Positions 51,275-60,477 are shown, numbered from the stretch's first letter. The stretch is DNA of 64,000 nucleotides from Mesorhizobium sp. PAMC28654 (GCF_020616515.1 NZ_CP085135.1:6185001-6249000), one strand, 5' to 3'. Numbers and translations: made by a program. The notes: generated by a model not told the origin, from the sequence alone.

Positions 51275-52495
51275 CTAGCCATTCGGCAGCGGGGCAGGGA
51301 GTAACAAGGTCGTCGTGAATCCCACCAACGGCGGCGTCATCCAGCGGCGCGCCCGCCCGTGACCGAACGACTGCACCTTGCCGGCCTTGGCCAGTTGTTC
51401 AAGCGCACGCTGCACACTGCGCTGTCCCGCGCCAAGCGCCAGCGCCAGCGCCGAGCTCGCCCAGGCCTCGCCGTCGGCGAGGAATGCCAGCACCGAAGCG
51501 TGCCGCTCCTCGATCGGCCGCGCCAGCACCGCCACCGCGCCGGGCGGGCGCGGCGCCAGCGCAAAGCCACGGCTGGTCGCGCCGATGTCGGCCAGCGGCC
51601 GAAGTTCGGCGCGCAGCCGGCCGATCTCGACCCGCAGCCGCGCGCGGTGCGATTCATCGGCATGCTTGCCGCCGAAGGCCTGTGCGATAAGCGTCGCCCT
51701 CGACACATCGCCTGGCCACGCCTCGGCGAGCGCACGCACCAGGGCAAACAGAACCGGGCGCGTTGCCAGCGTGACAGTCGTTTCCTCCCGGCGCGCGACA
51801 TAGCGAAACGTGTCGACGACCAGCGCCGGCGACGCCTGCAGCGCCTCGACTTCCGCAAGCAGCAGCGGGCGCTCCTCGCCCTGTGCGATCAGCCGGGCCG
51901 CCGGCGTGTCCAGTGCCAGGAAGGCGCTGTCGACTTCCGCCATGAGGCCGGGAATGCCGGCCTGGCGGGCAGCGTGGCGCGCCCATTCCAGCGCCGTGCG
52001 CGCGGTTCTGGTCCTGAGGCGCCGCATCGCGATGCCGGCGACGGCCAGCTCGTGTGCTGCGCGCGCGGCCGGCGGCAGTGGCGCGGGATCGAGTTCCGCC
52101 AGCACCTGCTCGGCCTCGTCGAGGCGGCCGATCAGCAGCAGGCGCCGCACCTTGAGATGCCCGGCATGCGCGGCGTTCAGCCGGTCGCCATGCTTTTCCA
52201 GTGTCGCGCGGGCGGCATCGAGCGCCTTGGCCGGCCAGCCGAGGTCACGCGAGACCAGCGCGATCTCGGCCTCGGCGACGACGCAGCGGGCGCGCGCCAC
52301 TGCTTCCTTGGGGCCAAAGCCACGCGCGGCCCGCCGCAACAATGCCTTGGCGCGATCGAATTCGCCGAGCTGCGCCATGGCGATGCCCCGCAAGGCCAGC
52401 GCTGGCGCATCGTCACGCAAGGCAACGCGGTCGAGCGCGCCGAGCGGATCACCCGCCGCCAGCGCCAGCGCTGCCGCCGTGATCAGCGAGTCCAT
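51275..52495 (-). CDS. TPR-containing winged-helix transcriptional regulator
   Basis: The 406-residue protein has N-terminal helical TPR-like repeats (residues about 1-190). A winged-helix part follows (DVSRATLIAQAFGGKHADES, then ARLRVEIGRLRAELRPLADI), and a second winged helix near the C-terminus (WASSALALALGAGQRSVQRA, then KVQSFGHGRARRWM). It starts five bases from an element that is duplicated ahead of the DUF899 operon, so it probably controls that operon and itself. Confidence 0.7.
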   Translation of the reverse strand: MDSLITAAALALAAGDPLGALDRVALRDDAPALALRGIAMAQLGEFDRAKALLRRAARGFGPKEAVARARCVVAEAEIALVSRDLGWPAKALDAARATLEKHGDRLNAAHAGHLKVRRLLLIGRLDEAEQVLAELDPAPLPPAARAAHELAVAGIAMRRLRTRTARTALEWARHAARQAGIPGLMAEVDSAFLALDTPAARLIAQGEERPLLLAEVEALQASPALVVDTFRYVARREETTVTLATRPVLFALVRALAEAWPGDVSRATLIAQAFGGKHADESHRARLRVEIGRLRAELRPLADIGATSRGFALAPRPPGAVAVLARPIEERHASVLAFLADGEAWASSALALALGAGQRSVQRALEQLAKAGKVQSFGHGRARRWMTPPLVGFTTTLLLPAPLPNG

Positions 52496-52500
52496 TCAAA

Positions 52501-52545
52501 TCCCGTCACACTTGTAACTCCCACCCCAACGCGTCGCGGCCCTAG
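52501..52545 (+). promoter_or_regulatory. promoter/operator-like element, copy 1
   Basis: TCCCGTCACACTTGTAACTC is followed by CCACC and, 41 bases from the start, by CTAG (52542). The same block and the same 41-base spacing recur at 52712-52756. It lies just upstream of the divergent regulator. Confidence 0.6.
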
Positions 52546-52625
52546 CTTACGTCCGTACCGTCAACCGGCAAGCCGCATCGGCCAACTGTATCGGCAACGC
52601 GCGGCACGCCAAGGGAGAACCGACA

Positions 52626-52811
52626 ATGCCCACAGACATGCCTCTCCACGACACGGCCGAGCACGCCGTGCGGATGCGCCACCCCTGCTGCGGCGGGCCG
52701 GAGGATTCAATTCCCGCCACACTTGTAACCCCCACCTCTCGGCCTGGCGACACTAGCCTGGCTCACGACCAGCAAGCAGCAACGCGTCGCGATGGCGCGA
52801 CGGCAGACTGA
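52626..52811 (+). CDS. doubtful small ORF (61 aa) between the two promoter-like elements
   Basis: GGGAGAA precedes MPTDMPLHDTAEHAVRMRHP, but the C-terminal half runs through element copy 2, so at best the first 30 residues are meaningful. It may be the remains of a gene once driven by copy 1. Contains CC pair. No family. Confidence 0.25.
   Translation: MPTDMPLHDTAEHAVRMRHPCCGGPEDSIPATLVTPTSRPGDTSLAHDQQAATRRDGATAD
52712..52756 (+). promoter_or_regulatory. promoter/operator-like element, copy 2
   Basis: TCCCGCCACACTTGTAACCC, then CCACC, then CTAG at 52753. It precedes the DUF899 gene by about 70 bases. It matches copy 1 at 52501-52545 in sequence and spacing, a pattern expected of a promoter recognised by one alternative sigma factor or regulator. 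Confidence 0.6.
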
Positions 52812-52825
52812 CAAGGAGAAGACCG

Positions 52826-53584
52826 ATGAACAAGCACGTAGCAATGAAGACACCGCCGATCGTTTCCCCGGAGGCGTGGCAGGCAGCGCAACAAGAGCTG
52901 CTGGTGAAGGAGAAGACCACGCTGCGCGCCAGGGACGCGCTGGCCGCCGAGCGCCGGCGGATGCCATGGACGGAAGTGGACAAGGACTATGTGTTCGAAG
53001 GCCCCGATGGCAGTGCGCGCCTGATCGACCTGTTCGAAGGCCGCCGCCAGCTGATCGTCTACCGCGCCTTCTTCGAGCCGGGCGTCTATGGCTGGCCTGA
53101 TCATGCCTGCCGCGGCTGCTCGCTCGGCGCCGACCAGGTCTCGCATCTCGCCCATCTCAACGCCCGCGACACCACACTCGTCTATGCCTCGCGCGCGCCG
53201 CAGGCCGACATCATCAGGCTGAAGAAGAGCATGGGCTGGGAGATGCCCTGGTACACCATCACCGACAGCTTCGACAAAGATTTCGGCGTCGACGAATGGC
53301 ACGGCCACAACGTCTTCTTCCGTGACGGCGACCGGGTGTTCCGCACCTATTTCATCAACAACCGTGGCGACGAGGTCATGGGCACCGTCTGGAGCTATCT
53401 CGACATAACACCGCTCGGCCGCCAGGAGGTCTGGGAAGACTCGCCCGAAGGCTATCCGCAGACCCAGACCTACAAATGGTGGAACTGGCACGACAATTAC
53501 GACGCCGATGCCGCACCCGACAAGAAATGGGTCGAGGTGTCGGATGTTGGAGAAGCGGCGTTCCGGGACAAGGGCGCCCAGTAA
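52826..53584 (+). CDS. DUF899-family thioredoxin-like protein
   Basis: The 252-residue protein begins after AAGGAGAA and has the DUF899 hallmarks: AERRRMPWTEVDKDYVFEGP, LIVYRAFFEPGVYGWPDHAC, CRGCSLGADQ with a C-x2-C, and HNVFFRDGDRVFRTYFINNR. The fold is thioredoxin-like, but the CRGC pair is not placed as in classic thioredoxins. The role is unknown, perhaps in redox or stress response. First gene of an operon with the small membrane protein at 53683. Confidence 0.87.
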   Translation: MNKHVAMKTPPIVSPEAWQAAQQELLVKEKTTLRARDALAAERRRMPWTEVDKDYVFEGPDGSARLIDLFEGRRQLIVYRAFFEPGVYGWPDHACRGCSLGADQVSHLAHLNARDTTLVYASRAPQADIIRLKKSMGWEMPWYTITDSFDKDFGVDEWHGHNVFFRDGDRVFRTYFINNRGDEVMGTVWSYLDITPLGRQEVWEDSPEGYPQTQTYKWWNWHDNYDADAAPDKKWVEVSDVGEAAFRDKGAQ

Positions 53585-53606
53585 GGATTGGCGGGACTGT
53601 GACCAG

Positions 53607-53651
53607 CTTGGGTTCCTCTCCCCCACCTTCGGCGGGGGCGAGGAACCCAAG
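53607..53651. repeat. strong hairpin in the DUF899 operon
   Basis: Perfect 12-bp arms CTTGGGTTCCTC and GAGGAACCCAAG enclose a further CCCCC/GGGGG stem. There is no T tract, so it may stabilise or process the mRNA, or be a dispersed palindrome. Confidence 0.7.
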
Positions 53652-53682
53652 TCCTGGCGGGTAACCATCAAGGATAAAGACC

Positions 53683-53982
53683 ATGACTGATATCCATACA
53701 GGCGCGGGCGCCGCGATCCCTGAAAGCACCAATGCGGCCACCATTGGCATCGCCGATTGGCTGTGCCTCGCCGCCGCACCGACCTTCGCGCTGATGGCGC
53801 TAGCCACCTGCGTTCTTGGCGGTAATGCTTCCATGTTGTGCATGGGGATGCCTGATGCCTCGCCGCTGACCGGCATGACGGCAATGTATCTCTTGATGAG
53901 CGCCTTCCATCTCGCGCCCTGGCTGAGGGTGATGTCCGGCCGCAGCAACCGTTCCGAGCCTACAAGAAAGCGAACGTCATGA
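53683..53982 (+). CDS. small membrane protein (99 aa)
   Basis: It has two membrane segments (WLCLAAAPTFALMALATCVL and LTGMTAMYLLMSAFHLAPWL). It follows the DUF899 gene by about 100 bases on the same strand. I recall similar pairs from rhizobial genomes. No function known. Confidence 0.65.
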   Translation: MTDIHTGAGAAIPESTNAATIGIADWLCLAAAPTFALMALATCVLGGNASMLCMGMPDASPLTGMTAMYLLMSAFHLAPWLRVMSGRSNRSEPTRKRTS

Positions 53983-54135
53983 GGCTGCATTTCGGCAAGG
54001 CGTGCCTGGAATCTTGAGGCCCATCTTGAACAGCGGCCCGCAGATTAAAGAGATTCTAACGGATCGGCTGTCTTATGGGTTCCTAGTCGAGATTATTCTT
54101 CTAACCTAATCAAGGAAGTGTTTCCCGAAATCGCC

Positions 54136-54732
54136 ATGCCAGAACCGTTTCAATACGCCTCCAGAGATGATTTCTTTATACAAAGGCGGCTTGTTCGAGC
54201 TACTGCCGGAGCGTTTCTTCTTTGTATCGTTGCCCCCGTGGCTATTTTGATTTGGGGAAGTTTATTTGGGTTGATGAGTGATAGCTCGGATTGCTGGAAT
54301 CTGTTGCCAAAACTGGAAAGAGCTGTCGGCCTTTTTCCAAGGAGCGAAATCTGCATAGCGAACAAACACCTTGCCATCAATTTTTACCTTTTTATATCGT
54401 CATACTCAGTTCTCCTAATATGCATACTTATTTCTGTAATTTCACACAGAAAATGGAAGGCATTCAGAATAATTCTCCTGCAAAATTGTAGGATGTGGGT
54501 GTTTCCTGGGTTTTGCTTCGTAATTGTATTTATTTCTTTATATTCATATTTAAATTACGATGCAGGATTTCGCATTTCTTTTTTCGAACTCGATGATCGC
54601 AAGAGTATATCCGGCTACGCTTGGGCTCAGATCTTTTTCCTTATGGTTTCTGTTAATTTTTTCGCCTTCGCTGGGACACTTAGCTTGTACATCGCGATGC
54701 TACAGGCGGGGAGAATCGATAATCGGGAATGA
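54136..54732 (+). CDS. AT-rich hypothetical membrane protein (198 aa)
   Basis: The protein has four membrane segments (FLLCIVAPVAILIWGSLFGL; LFISSYSVLLICILISVIS; VFPGFCFVIVFISLYSYL; FFLMVSVNFFAFAGTLSLYI). Codon use and base content differ sharply from all neighbours, so it was probably acquired. The start may be GTG 54118 or ATG 54136. No family is recognised. Confidence 0.55.
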   Translation: MPEPFQYASRDDFFIQRRLVRATAGAFLLCIVAPVAILIWGSLFGLMSDSSDCWNLLPKLERAVGLFPRSEICIANKHLAINFYLFISSYSVLLICILISVISHRKWKAFRIILLQNCRMWVFPGFCFVIVFISLYSYLNYDAGFRISFFELDDRKSISGYAWAQIFFLMVSVNFFAFAGTLSLYIAMLQAGRIDNRE

Positions 54733-54769
54733 TCCAACAGCAATTGGTATCGCTATGGTCCGCTAGCAG

Positions 54770-55759
54770 CTATCCGCCATCCTTCGCCTTGAAAACCCGT
54801 GCATAAAATTCGCCGACAATACCGCGCCGGAAGACCAGCACGCAGATCATGAAGATCAGGCCGGTGGCGATGGTCACCGGGAAGCCGGAGGTGGCCAGCG
54901 TGTTTTCCAGGCCGACCACGAGGCCGGCGCCGATGATCGGGCCGACCATGGTGCCGATGCCGCCGAGCAGGGTCATCAGGATGACCTCTCCCGACATCTG
55001 CCAGGTGACGTCGGTGAGCGTCGCGAACTGGAAGACGATGGCCTTGAGCGCGCCGGCAAGGCCGGCTAGCGCCGCCGACATGACGAAGGCCGCCAGCTTG
55101 TAGTTCGCGACGGAATAGCCGAGCGAGATGGCGCGGTTCTCGTTCTCGCGGATCGAGCGCAGGATCATGCCGAAGGGCGAGTTGACGATGCGCCAGATGG
55201 CGAACACGCCGATCAGGACGACCGCCAGCACGACATAGTAGATGTTGAGGGGATCGTTGAGATCGATGACGCCGAAGAGGTGGCCGCGCGGCACGCCCTG
55301 GATGCCGTCCTCGCCTTCGGTGAAGGGCGCCTGGACGCAGAAGAAGTAGAACATCTGCGCCAGCGCCAGCGTGATCATGGCGAAATAGATGCCCTGGCGG
55401 CGGATGGCGAAGAAGCCCATGACCAGGCCGAGCAGTGCCGCACCGACGACGCCGAGCAGGATGCCGGCTTCCGGCGGCCAGCCCCACACCTTCACCGCAT
55501 GGGCGCAGAAATAGGCCGCGCCGCCAAAGAAGGTGGCGTGGCCGAAGGAGAGAAGGCCGGTATAGCCGAGCAGCAGGTTGAAGGCGCAGGCGAACAGCGC
55601 GAAGCACAGCATCTTCATCAGGAAGATCGGATAAACGAAGAAGGGGGCCGCCAGCAGCGCGACTATGCCGAGCGCCACCAGCGCCCATTCCAGCGGCGCG
55701 GAGGTTTTGGCGCCGGCATCGTGGGGCGTGACTGCCGTCATGTCAGGCATCCCTTCCAA
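54770..55759 (-). CDS. livM: branched-chain amino acid ABC transporter permease LivM-type
   Basis: The 329-residue protein has about ten membrane segments and the LivM pattern: FACAFNLLLGYTGLLSFGHA near the start, then SPFGMILRSIRENENRAISL and GGIGTMVGPIIGAGLVVGLE. It pairs with LivH, whose gene it overlaps by 17 bases. Last gene of the minus-strand operon that starts at 59343. Confidence 0.92.
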   Translation of the reverse strand: MEGMPDMTAVTPHDAGAKTSAPLEWALVALGIVALLAAPFFVYPIFLMKMLCFALFACAFNLLLGYTGLLSFGHATFFGGAAYFCAHAVKVWGWPPEAGILLGVVGAALLGLVMGFFAIRRQGIYFAMITLALAQMFYFFCVQAPFTEGEDGIQGVPRGHLFGVIDLNDPLNIYYVVLAVVLIGVFAIWRIVNSPFGMILRSIRENENRAISLGYSVANYKLAAFVMSAALAGLAGALKAIVFQFATLTDVTWQMSGEVILMTLLGGIGTMVGPIIGAGLVVGLENTLATSGFPVTIATGLIFMICVLVFRRGIVGEFYARVFKAKDGG

Positions 55760-56630
55760 ACAGGCCGGCCGGCCGGACCAGAAGCACGATCGCCATGATG
55801 ACGAAGATCACCAGGTTGGAGGCTTCGGGATAGAAAACCTTGGTCAGCCCTTCGGCCAGGCCCAGCATGTAGCCGGTGACGATCGCGCCGAGGATCGACC
55901 CCATGCCGCCGACGACGACCACGGCGAAGACGACGATGATCAGGTCCGACCCCATCAGCGGGCTGACCTGGTAGACGGGCGCGGCAAGGATGCCGGCAAG
56001 CCCGGCGAGCGCCGAGCCGAGCCCATAGGTCAGGGTGAGAAGCAGCGGCACGTTGACGCCGAACGCCTGCACAAGGCGGGGATTTTCCGTCGCCGCTCGC
56101 AGATAGGAGCCGAGCCTTGTCTTCTCGACCAGCGCCCAGGTTCCGAAGCACACGATCAGCGATGCCACCACCACCCAGCCGCGATAGTTGGGCAGGAACA
56201 TGAAGCCGAGATTGGTGCCGCCGGCCAGCAGCGGCGGCACGGAATAGGGATTGCCCGAGACGCCGTAGAAGTAGCGAAAGACGCCCTCGATGACCAAGGC
56301 AAGCCCGAAGGTGAACAGCAGGCCGTAGAGCGGATCGAGGTCGTAGAGCCTGGACAGCGCGAGGCGTTCGACCACCATGCCGAAAAGGCCGACGATCAGC
56401 GGCACGAGGATCAGGGCCGGCCAGTAGCCGATGCCCAGGTGGACGAGCAGCAGGTAGCCGACGAAGGCGCCCAGCATGTATTGCGCGCCATGGGCGAAAT
56501 TGATGATGCGCAGCAGGCCGAATATGATGGCGAGCCCGAGGCTCAGCATGGCGTAGAACGAGCCGTTGATGAGGCCGACCAGCAACTGGCCGAGCAATGC
56601 CTGGACGGGGATTCCGAAGATCATCGTCAT
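55743..56630 (-). CDS. livH: branched-chain amino acid ABC transporter permease LivH-type
   Basis: The 295-residue protein has about eight membrane segments and LivH features: GSFYAMLSLGLAIIFGLLRI, NFAHGAQYMLGAFVGYLLL, and VVVGGMGSILGAIVTGYMLG. I start it at MTMIFGIPV; an in-frame ATG six codons upstream overlaps livF. It forms a heterodimeric channel with LivM. Confidence 0.92.
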   Translation of the reverse strand: MTMIFGIPVQALLGQLLVGLINGSFYAMLSLGLAIIFGLLRIINFAHGAQYMLGAFVGYLLLVHLGIGYWPALILVPLIVGLFGMVVERLALSRLYDLDPLYGLLFTFGLALVIEGVFRYFYGVSGNPYSVPPLLAGGTNLGFMFLPNYRGWVVVASLIVCFGTWALVEKTRLGSYLRAATENPRLVQAFGVNVPLLLTLTYGLGSALAGLAGILAAPVYQVSPLMGSDLIIVVFAVVVVGGMGSILGAIVTGYMLGLAEGLTKVFYPEASNLVIFVIMAIVLLVRPAGLFGRDA

Positions 56631-56637
56631 GCCGGCA

Positions 56638-57345
56638 TCATACCCCAAGCACGTCGTGAAGTTGCGTCATGTGGGACGACAATTCTCCAACGGGGAATTC
56701 GCCTACCACCTTGCCGTGTTCCATCAGGTAGAAGCGATCGGCGACGCGGCTGGCGAAGCGGAAGTTCTGCTCGACGAGCAGGATCGTCATGCCGCGCTTC
56801 TTCAGGGTCGCCAGCAATTCGCCGATGCGCTGGACGATGACGGGCGCCAGGCCTTCGGTCGGCTCGTCGAGCAGCAAAAGCTTGACCCCGGTCCTCAGCA
56901 TGCGGGCGATCGCCAACATCTGCTGTTCGCCGCCGGACAGTTTCGTGCCTGGGCTGTTGCGACGCTCCTTGAGGTTCGGGAACAGGTCGAATATCTCCGC
57001 CACGCTCATGCCGCCCTTGGCGACGACGGGCGGCAAGATCAGGTTCTCGTCGACGGTCAGCGTGGCGAAGATGCCGCGCTCCTCCGGCACGAAGCCGATG
57101 CCGGCATGGGCGGTCTTGTGCAGCGGCAGCCGCATAAGGTCCTTGCCGGCGAAGCTCATCGTCCCGGTACGCTTGCGCAGCAGCCCCATGATGGCGCGCA
57201 GCGTCGTGGTCTTGCCGACGCCATTGCGGCCGACGAGCGTGACCGTCTCACCCTCGAAGACATCGAGGTTCACGCCGTGCAGCGCATGGCTTTCGCCGTA
57301 CCAGGCGTTGAGGTCGCGCACAGTGAGGAGAGGGGCCTCAACCAT
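56638..57345 (-). CDS. livF: branched-chain amino acid ABC transporter ATPase LivF-type
   Basis: The 235-residue ATPase has Walker A GRNGVGKTTTL, FVPEERGIFATLTVDENL, signature LSGGEQQMLAIARML, Walker B LLLLDEPTEGLAP and LVEQN in the H-loop position, as in LivF. The Met at 57345 (MVEAPLLTVRDL) overlaps the end of livG. Confidence 0.93.
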   Translation of the reverse strand: MVEAPLLTVRDLNAWYGESHALHGVNLDVFEGETVTLVGRNGVGKTTTLRAIMGLLRKRTGTMSFAGKDLMRLPLHKTAHAGIGFVPEERGIFATLTVDENLILPPVVAKGGMSVAEIFDLFPNLKERRNSPGTKLSGGEQQMLAIARMLRTGVKLLLLDEPTEGLAPVIVQRIGELLATLKKRGMTILLVEQNFRFASRVADRFYLMEHGKVVGEFPVGELSSHMTQLHDVLGV

Positions 57346-58138
57346 GGTCGGTCCCCATATAGGCGACCTTGACGCGCTCGTCCGAACTGACGGTCTTGTA
57401 GTCGCCGGCGGCAAGGATCTCGCCGCGCTGCAGGACGGTGATCCAGTCGCAGAGATCGGCGACAACAGTCAGATTGTGCTCGACCATCAGCACGGCGCGA
57501 TCCCCGGCCACCGAGCGGATGAGATCGGAAACCATGCCGACGTCCTCATGACCCATGCCTGCCATCGGCTCGTCGAGCAGCAGCACTTTCGGGTCGAGCG
57601 CCAGCGTCGTGGCGATCTCCAGAACGCGCTTCCTGCCATAGGAGAGGTCGCCGGCGGATCGGTTTCTGGCATCGTCGAGGCCGACCGACCGCAGCAGTTC
57701 CTCGGCGCGCGGCGTCAGGCTGTCGAGCGCCGACAGCGAGCGCCAGAACTGGACGCCGAGGCCGCTGGGACGCTGCAGCGCGACACGCACATTGTCGAGC
57801 ACGCTGAGATGCGGGAATACAGCCGATATCTGGAACGATCGCACCAGCCCCATCCGCGCCACTTTGGCGGGCTGGGTGCGGGTGATGTCGCGTCCCAGCA
57901 GTTCGATCCTGCCGCTCGATGGCTGCAGGAACTTGGTCAGCAGGTTGAAGACAGTGGTCTTGCCCGCGCCATTGGGTCCGATCAGCGCGTGGATCCTGCC
58001 GTGGTGGACGTCGAGGTCGACATTGTTGACGGCGAGGAAGCCGCCGAAGTCACGCTTGAGGCCTCGGGCGGAAAGCACCACCCGAGGTTCCGCATCCACG
58101 CTTGCGGGCATCACGGCCACGGCGGCCGCTGCCGTCAC
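57338..58138 (-). CDS. livG: branched-chain amino acid ABC transporter ATPase LivG-type
   Basis: The 266-residue ATPase has Walker A GPNGAGKTTVF, LVRSFQISAVFPHLSVLDNV, signature LSYGRKRVLEIATTL and Walker B LLLDEPMAGMGHEDV, with LMVEHNL at the H-loop. The LSYGRKR signature is typical of LivG. The start overlaps the upstream binding-protein stop by four bases. Confidence 0.93.
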   Translation of the reverse strand: MTAAAAVAVMPASVDAEPRVVLSARGLKRDFGGFLAVNNVDLDVHHGRIHALIGPNGAGKTTVFNLLTKFLQPSSGRIELLGRDITRTQPAKVARMGLVRSFQISAVFPHLSVLDNVRVALQRPSGLGVQFWRSLSALDSLTPRAEELLRSVGLDDARNRSAGDLSYGRKRVLEIATTLALDPKVLLLDEPMAGMGHEDVGMVSDLIRSVAGDRAVLMVEHNLTVVADLCDWITVLQRGEILAAGDYKTVSSDERVKVAYMGTDHG

Positions 58139-59343
58139 TTGGCGGCGAGCGGGCAGCCGCTGTCCTGCGCTTTCATGAAGGCCTGGTCGCCCGGAATGGT
58201 CGCCAGATAGGTGTAGTAGTCCCAGTCCTTCTTGCTCTCCTCCGGCTTCTTGACCTGGTAGAGATACATGTCGTGGACCATCGAGCCGTCGGCCTGCACC
58301 TTGCCGTTCGCCGTGAAGACGTCGTTGACCGGCATCTCATGCAGTTGCTTGGCGACCGCTTCGGTCTCGTCGGTGCCGGCCTTCTCGACCGCCTTCAGAT
58401 ACTGCGTCACCGCCGAGTAGGTGCCGGCCTGGATCATGTTGGGCATGCGGCCGGTGCGCTTGAAGAAGCGCTCGGCGAATTCGCGGCTCTTGTCGTCTCG
58501 GTCCCAGTAATAGCCTTCGGTCAGCACGACGCCCTGCGCCGCCTGCAGGCCCAGGCCATGTACCTCGGCCAGTGTGAACAGCAGGGCCGCAAGCCGCTGG
58601 CCGCCGGCGACGATGCCGAACTCGGCCGCCTGCTTGATGGCGTTTGACGTGTCGAGGCCGGCATTGGCAAGCCCGACGACCTTGGCGCCCGATGATTGCG
58701 CCTGCAGCAGGAAGGACGAATAGTCGGTGGAACCCAGGGGATAGCGCACCTCGCCCAACACCTTGCCGCCGGCGGCTTCGACGAGCTTGGCGGTCTGCTC
58801 CTTCAACGAATAGCCGAAGGCGTAGTCCACCGTGATGAAGTACCAGCTGTTGCCGCCCTGCTTCACGAGTTCGCCGCCGGTGCCGACCGCTTGCGAATGC
58901 GTGTCGTAGGCCCAGTGGAAGCCGTAGGGCGAGCATTGCTTGCCGGTCAGATCGGTGGCGGCCGCGCCGGTGACGATGTCGATCTTCTTCTTTTCCTTGG
59001 AAATGCCCTGGACCGCCAGCGCCACCGAGGATGTCGTCAGCTCCATGATGGCGTCGACCTGCTCGGTGTCATACCACTGGCGGGCGATGTTGGAGGCGAT
59101 GTCCGGCTTGTTCTGATGGTCGGCGTCGACGATCTCGATCGGCGCGCCCAGCACCTTGCCGCCGAAATCCTCGGCCGCCATCTTGGCCGCCGCGACCGAC
59201 CATTTGCCGCCGAAATCGGCATAGACGCCCGACTGGTCGTTGAGGATGCCGATCTTCACCTTGCCGTCGGAAATTCCCGCCGCCGATGCCGAGGTCACGG
59301 TCGCCGCGAAAAACGCGGCCGAAACGAGGTACGTCGTCTTCAC
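58135..59343 (-). CDS. ABC transporter periplasmic binding protein, Liv/urea-amide type
   Basis: The 402-residue protein has a signal peptide (VSAAFFAATVTSASAAG) and the type I fold of Peripla_BP_6: VKIGILNDQSGVYADFGGKW, GAAATDLTGKQCSPYGFHWA, WYFITVDYAFGYSLKEQT, and VVGLANAGLDTSNAIKQAAE. It is first in the operon with livG, livF, livH and livM, so it supplies that transporter. The ligand may be a branched-chain amino acid or another amide; the sequence does not decide. Confidence 0.92.
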   Translation of the reverse strand: MKTTYLVSAAFFAATVTSASAAGISDGKVKIGILNDQSGVYADFGGKWSVAAAKMAAEDFGGKVLGAPIEIVDADHQNKPDIASNIARQWYDTEQVDAIMELTTSSVALAVQGISKEKKKIDIVTGAAATDLTGKQCSPYGFHWAYDTHSQAVGTGGELVKQGGNSWYFITVDYAFGYSLKEQTAKLVEAAGGKVLGEVRYPLGSTDYSSFLLQAQSSGAKVVGLANAGLDTSNAIKQAAEFGIVAGGQRLAALLFTLAEVHGLGLQAAQGVVLTEGYYWDRDDKSREFAERFFKRTGRMPNMIQAGTYSAVTQYLKAVEKAGTDETEAVAKQLHEMPVNDVFTANGKVQADGSMVHDMYLYQVKKPEESKKDWDYYTYLATIPGDQAFMKAQDSGCPLAAK

Positions 59344-59553
59344 TGGATATCCTCCCTTGCGGCCATCCGCCGGTGAACCCCGCGCCAGCCTGTCACTGCT
59401 TCAAGAACGCCCCCGATTTCCCTGGAAAGATAGTACGTTTACCGCAAACGTTCGCAACCCCGAACCGCCCGCGTGGAGTCGTAACATCGACAGAGCATCG
59501 CGAGAACTGCTGCTTTCGTAGCAGGCCATCGCGGACCATCGGGCTTTCGCCGG

Positions 59554-60477
59554 TCAAGCTGCTGGAACGGCGCCGCGACCCTGGCGCGGCTCTTCGCGCG
59601 CTGCCAGTTCGAGCAGCCAGTTCTTGGTCCGCTCGACGGAGAAGCGGCTGCTGGCGCCGGGCTTCACGACAAGGAATTCCCGGTAGTCGCTCTTGCGCTC
59701 CTCGATCGGCAGCCTGATCAGATCGCCGCGATCAACTGCGCGCCGCACATAGTGATGCCAGCCGAGCGCCACGCCATGCCCGAAAAGGGCTGCTTCCAGC
59801 ACCATGGCATAGGTCGTGAAATGGCGAATGATCGGCGTATGGCCGCCTGGCAGCCATGCTTCCCAGTTCATCAACGGGCTGGAGAAATTCGTCAACTGCA
59901 GAAGCGGTACCGTTGCCAGTTGCTCGACACTGTCGATCGCGTGGGCCTTGCAGAAATCGGGCGAAGCAACGGGATAGATCGTCTCCTCCAGCAACGGGTA
60001 GCTCTCCACGCCGGGCCAAGCGCCTATGCCGAAGCGGATCTCGAGATCGAAATTGCCGCCGCCGAATTCAGGCAACTCGTCGATGCATACCAGATGCAGC
60101 CGGATGTCCGGAAAGCTCGCGTAGAAATCGCCTAGCGCCGGCATGAGCCACAGGGAGGCGGCAGCGACGTTTACCCGCAGCGACACGATCCCGTCATCAT
60201 TGCGCGGAAGGGTTTTCGCCGCCTGTTCAATGCTCTGGAAGGCGGTGGCCACGACGCTTCTGAACTGGTTGCCTGCGGGGGTCAGCTGGATTCTGGTCCC
60301 TCTTCTCTCAAAGAGTTCCGTGCCCAGGGCCTGCTCCAGCTGCTGCACCCGCCTGCTGATCGCGGGTTGCGCGACCAGCAATTCCCGGGCTGCGCGGGTG
60401 AAGTTGCCGTGTCGCGCGGCGGCTTCGAACGCCACGAGGTTGTCGAGCGTACCGATGGCCTTCCTCAGATCACTCAT
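59554..60477 (-). CDS. LysR-family transcriptional regulator, GcvA-like
   Basis: The 307-residue protein has the LysR winged helix (LVAFEAAARHGNFTRAAREL, then LVAQPAISRRVQQLEQALGT) and an effector domain with LRVNVAAASLWLMPALGDFY. It is divergent from the amino acid ABC operon at 60645, with 167 bases between, so it likely activates that operon. It resembles GcvA-type members. Confidence 0.9.
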   Translation of the reverse strand: MSDLRKAIGTLDNLVAFEAAARHGNFTRAARELLVAQPAISRRVQQLEQALGTELFERRGTRIQLTPAGNQFRSVVATAFQSIEQAAKTLPRNDDGIVSLRVNVAAASLWLMPALGDFYASFPDIRLHLVCIDELPEFGGGNFDLEIRFGIGAWPGVESYPLLEETIYPVASPDFCKAHAIDSVEQLATVPLLQLTNFSSPLMNWEAWLPGGHTPIIRHFTTYAMVLEAALFGHGVALGWHHYVRRAVDRGDLIRLPIEERKSDYREFLVVKPGASSRFSVERTKNWLLELAAREEPRQGRGAVPAA

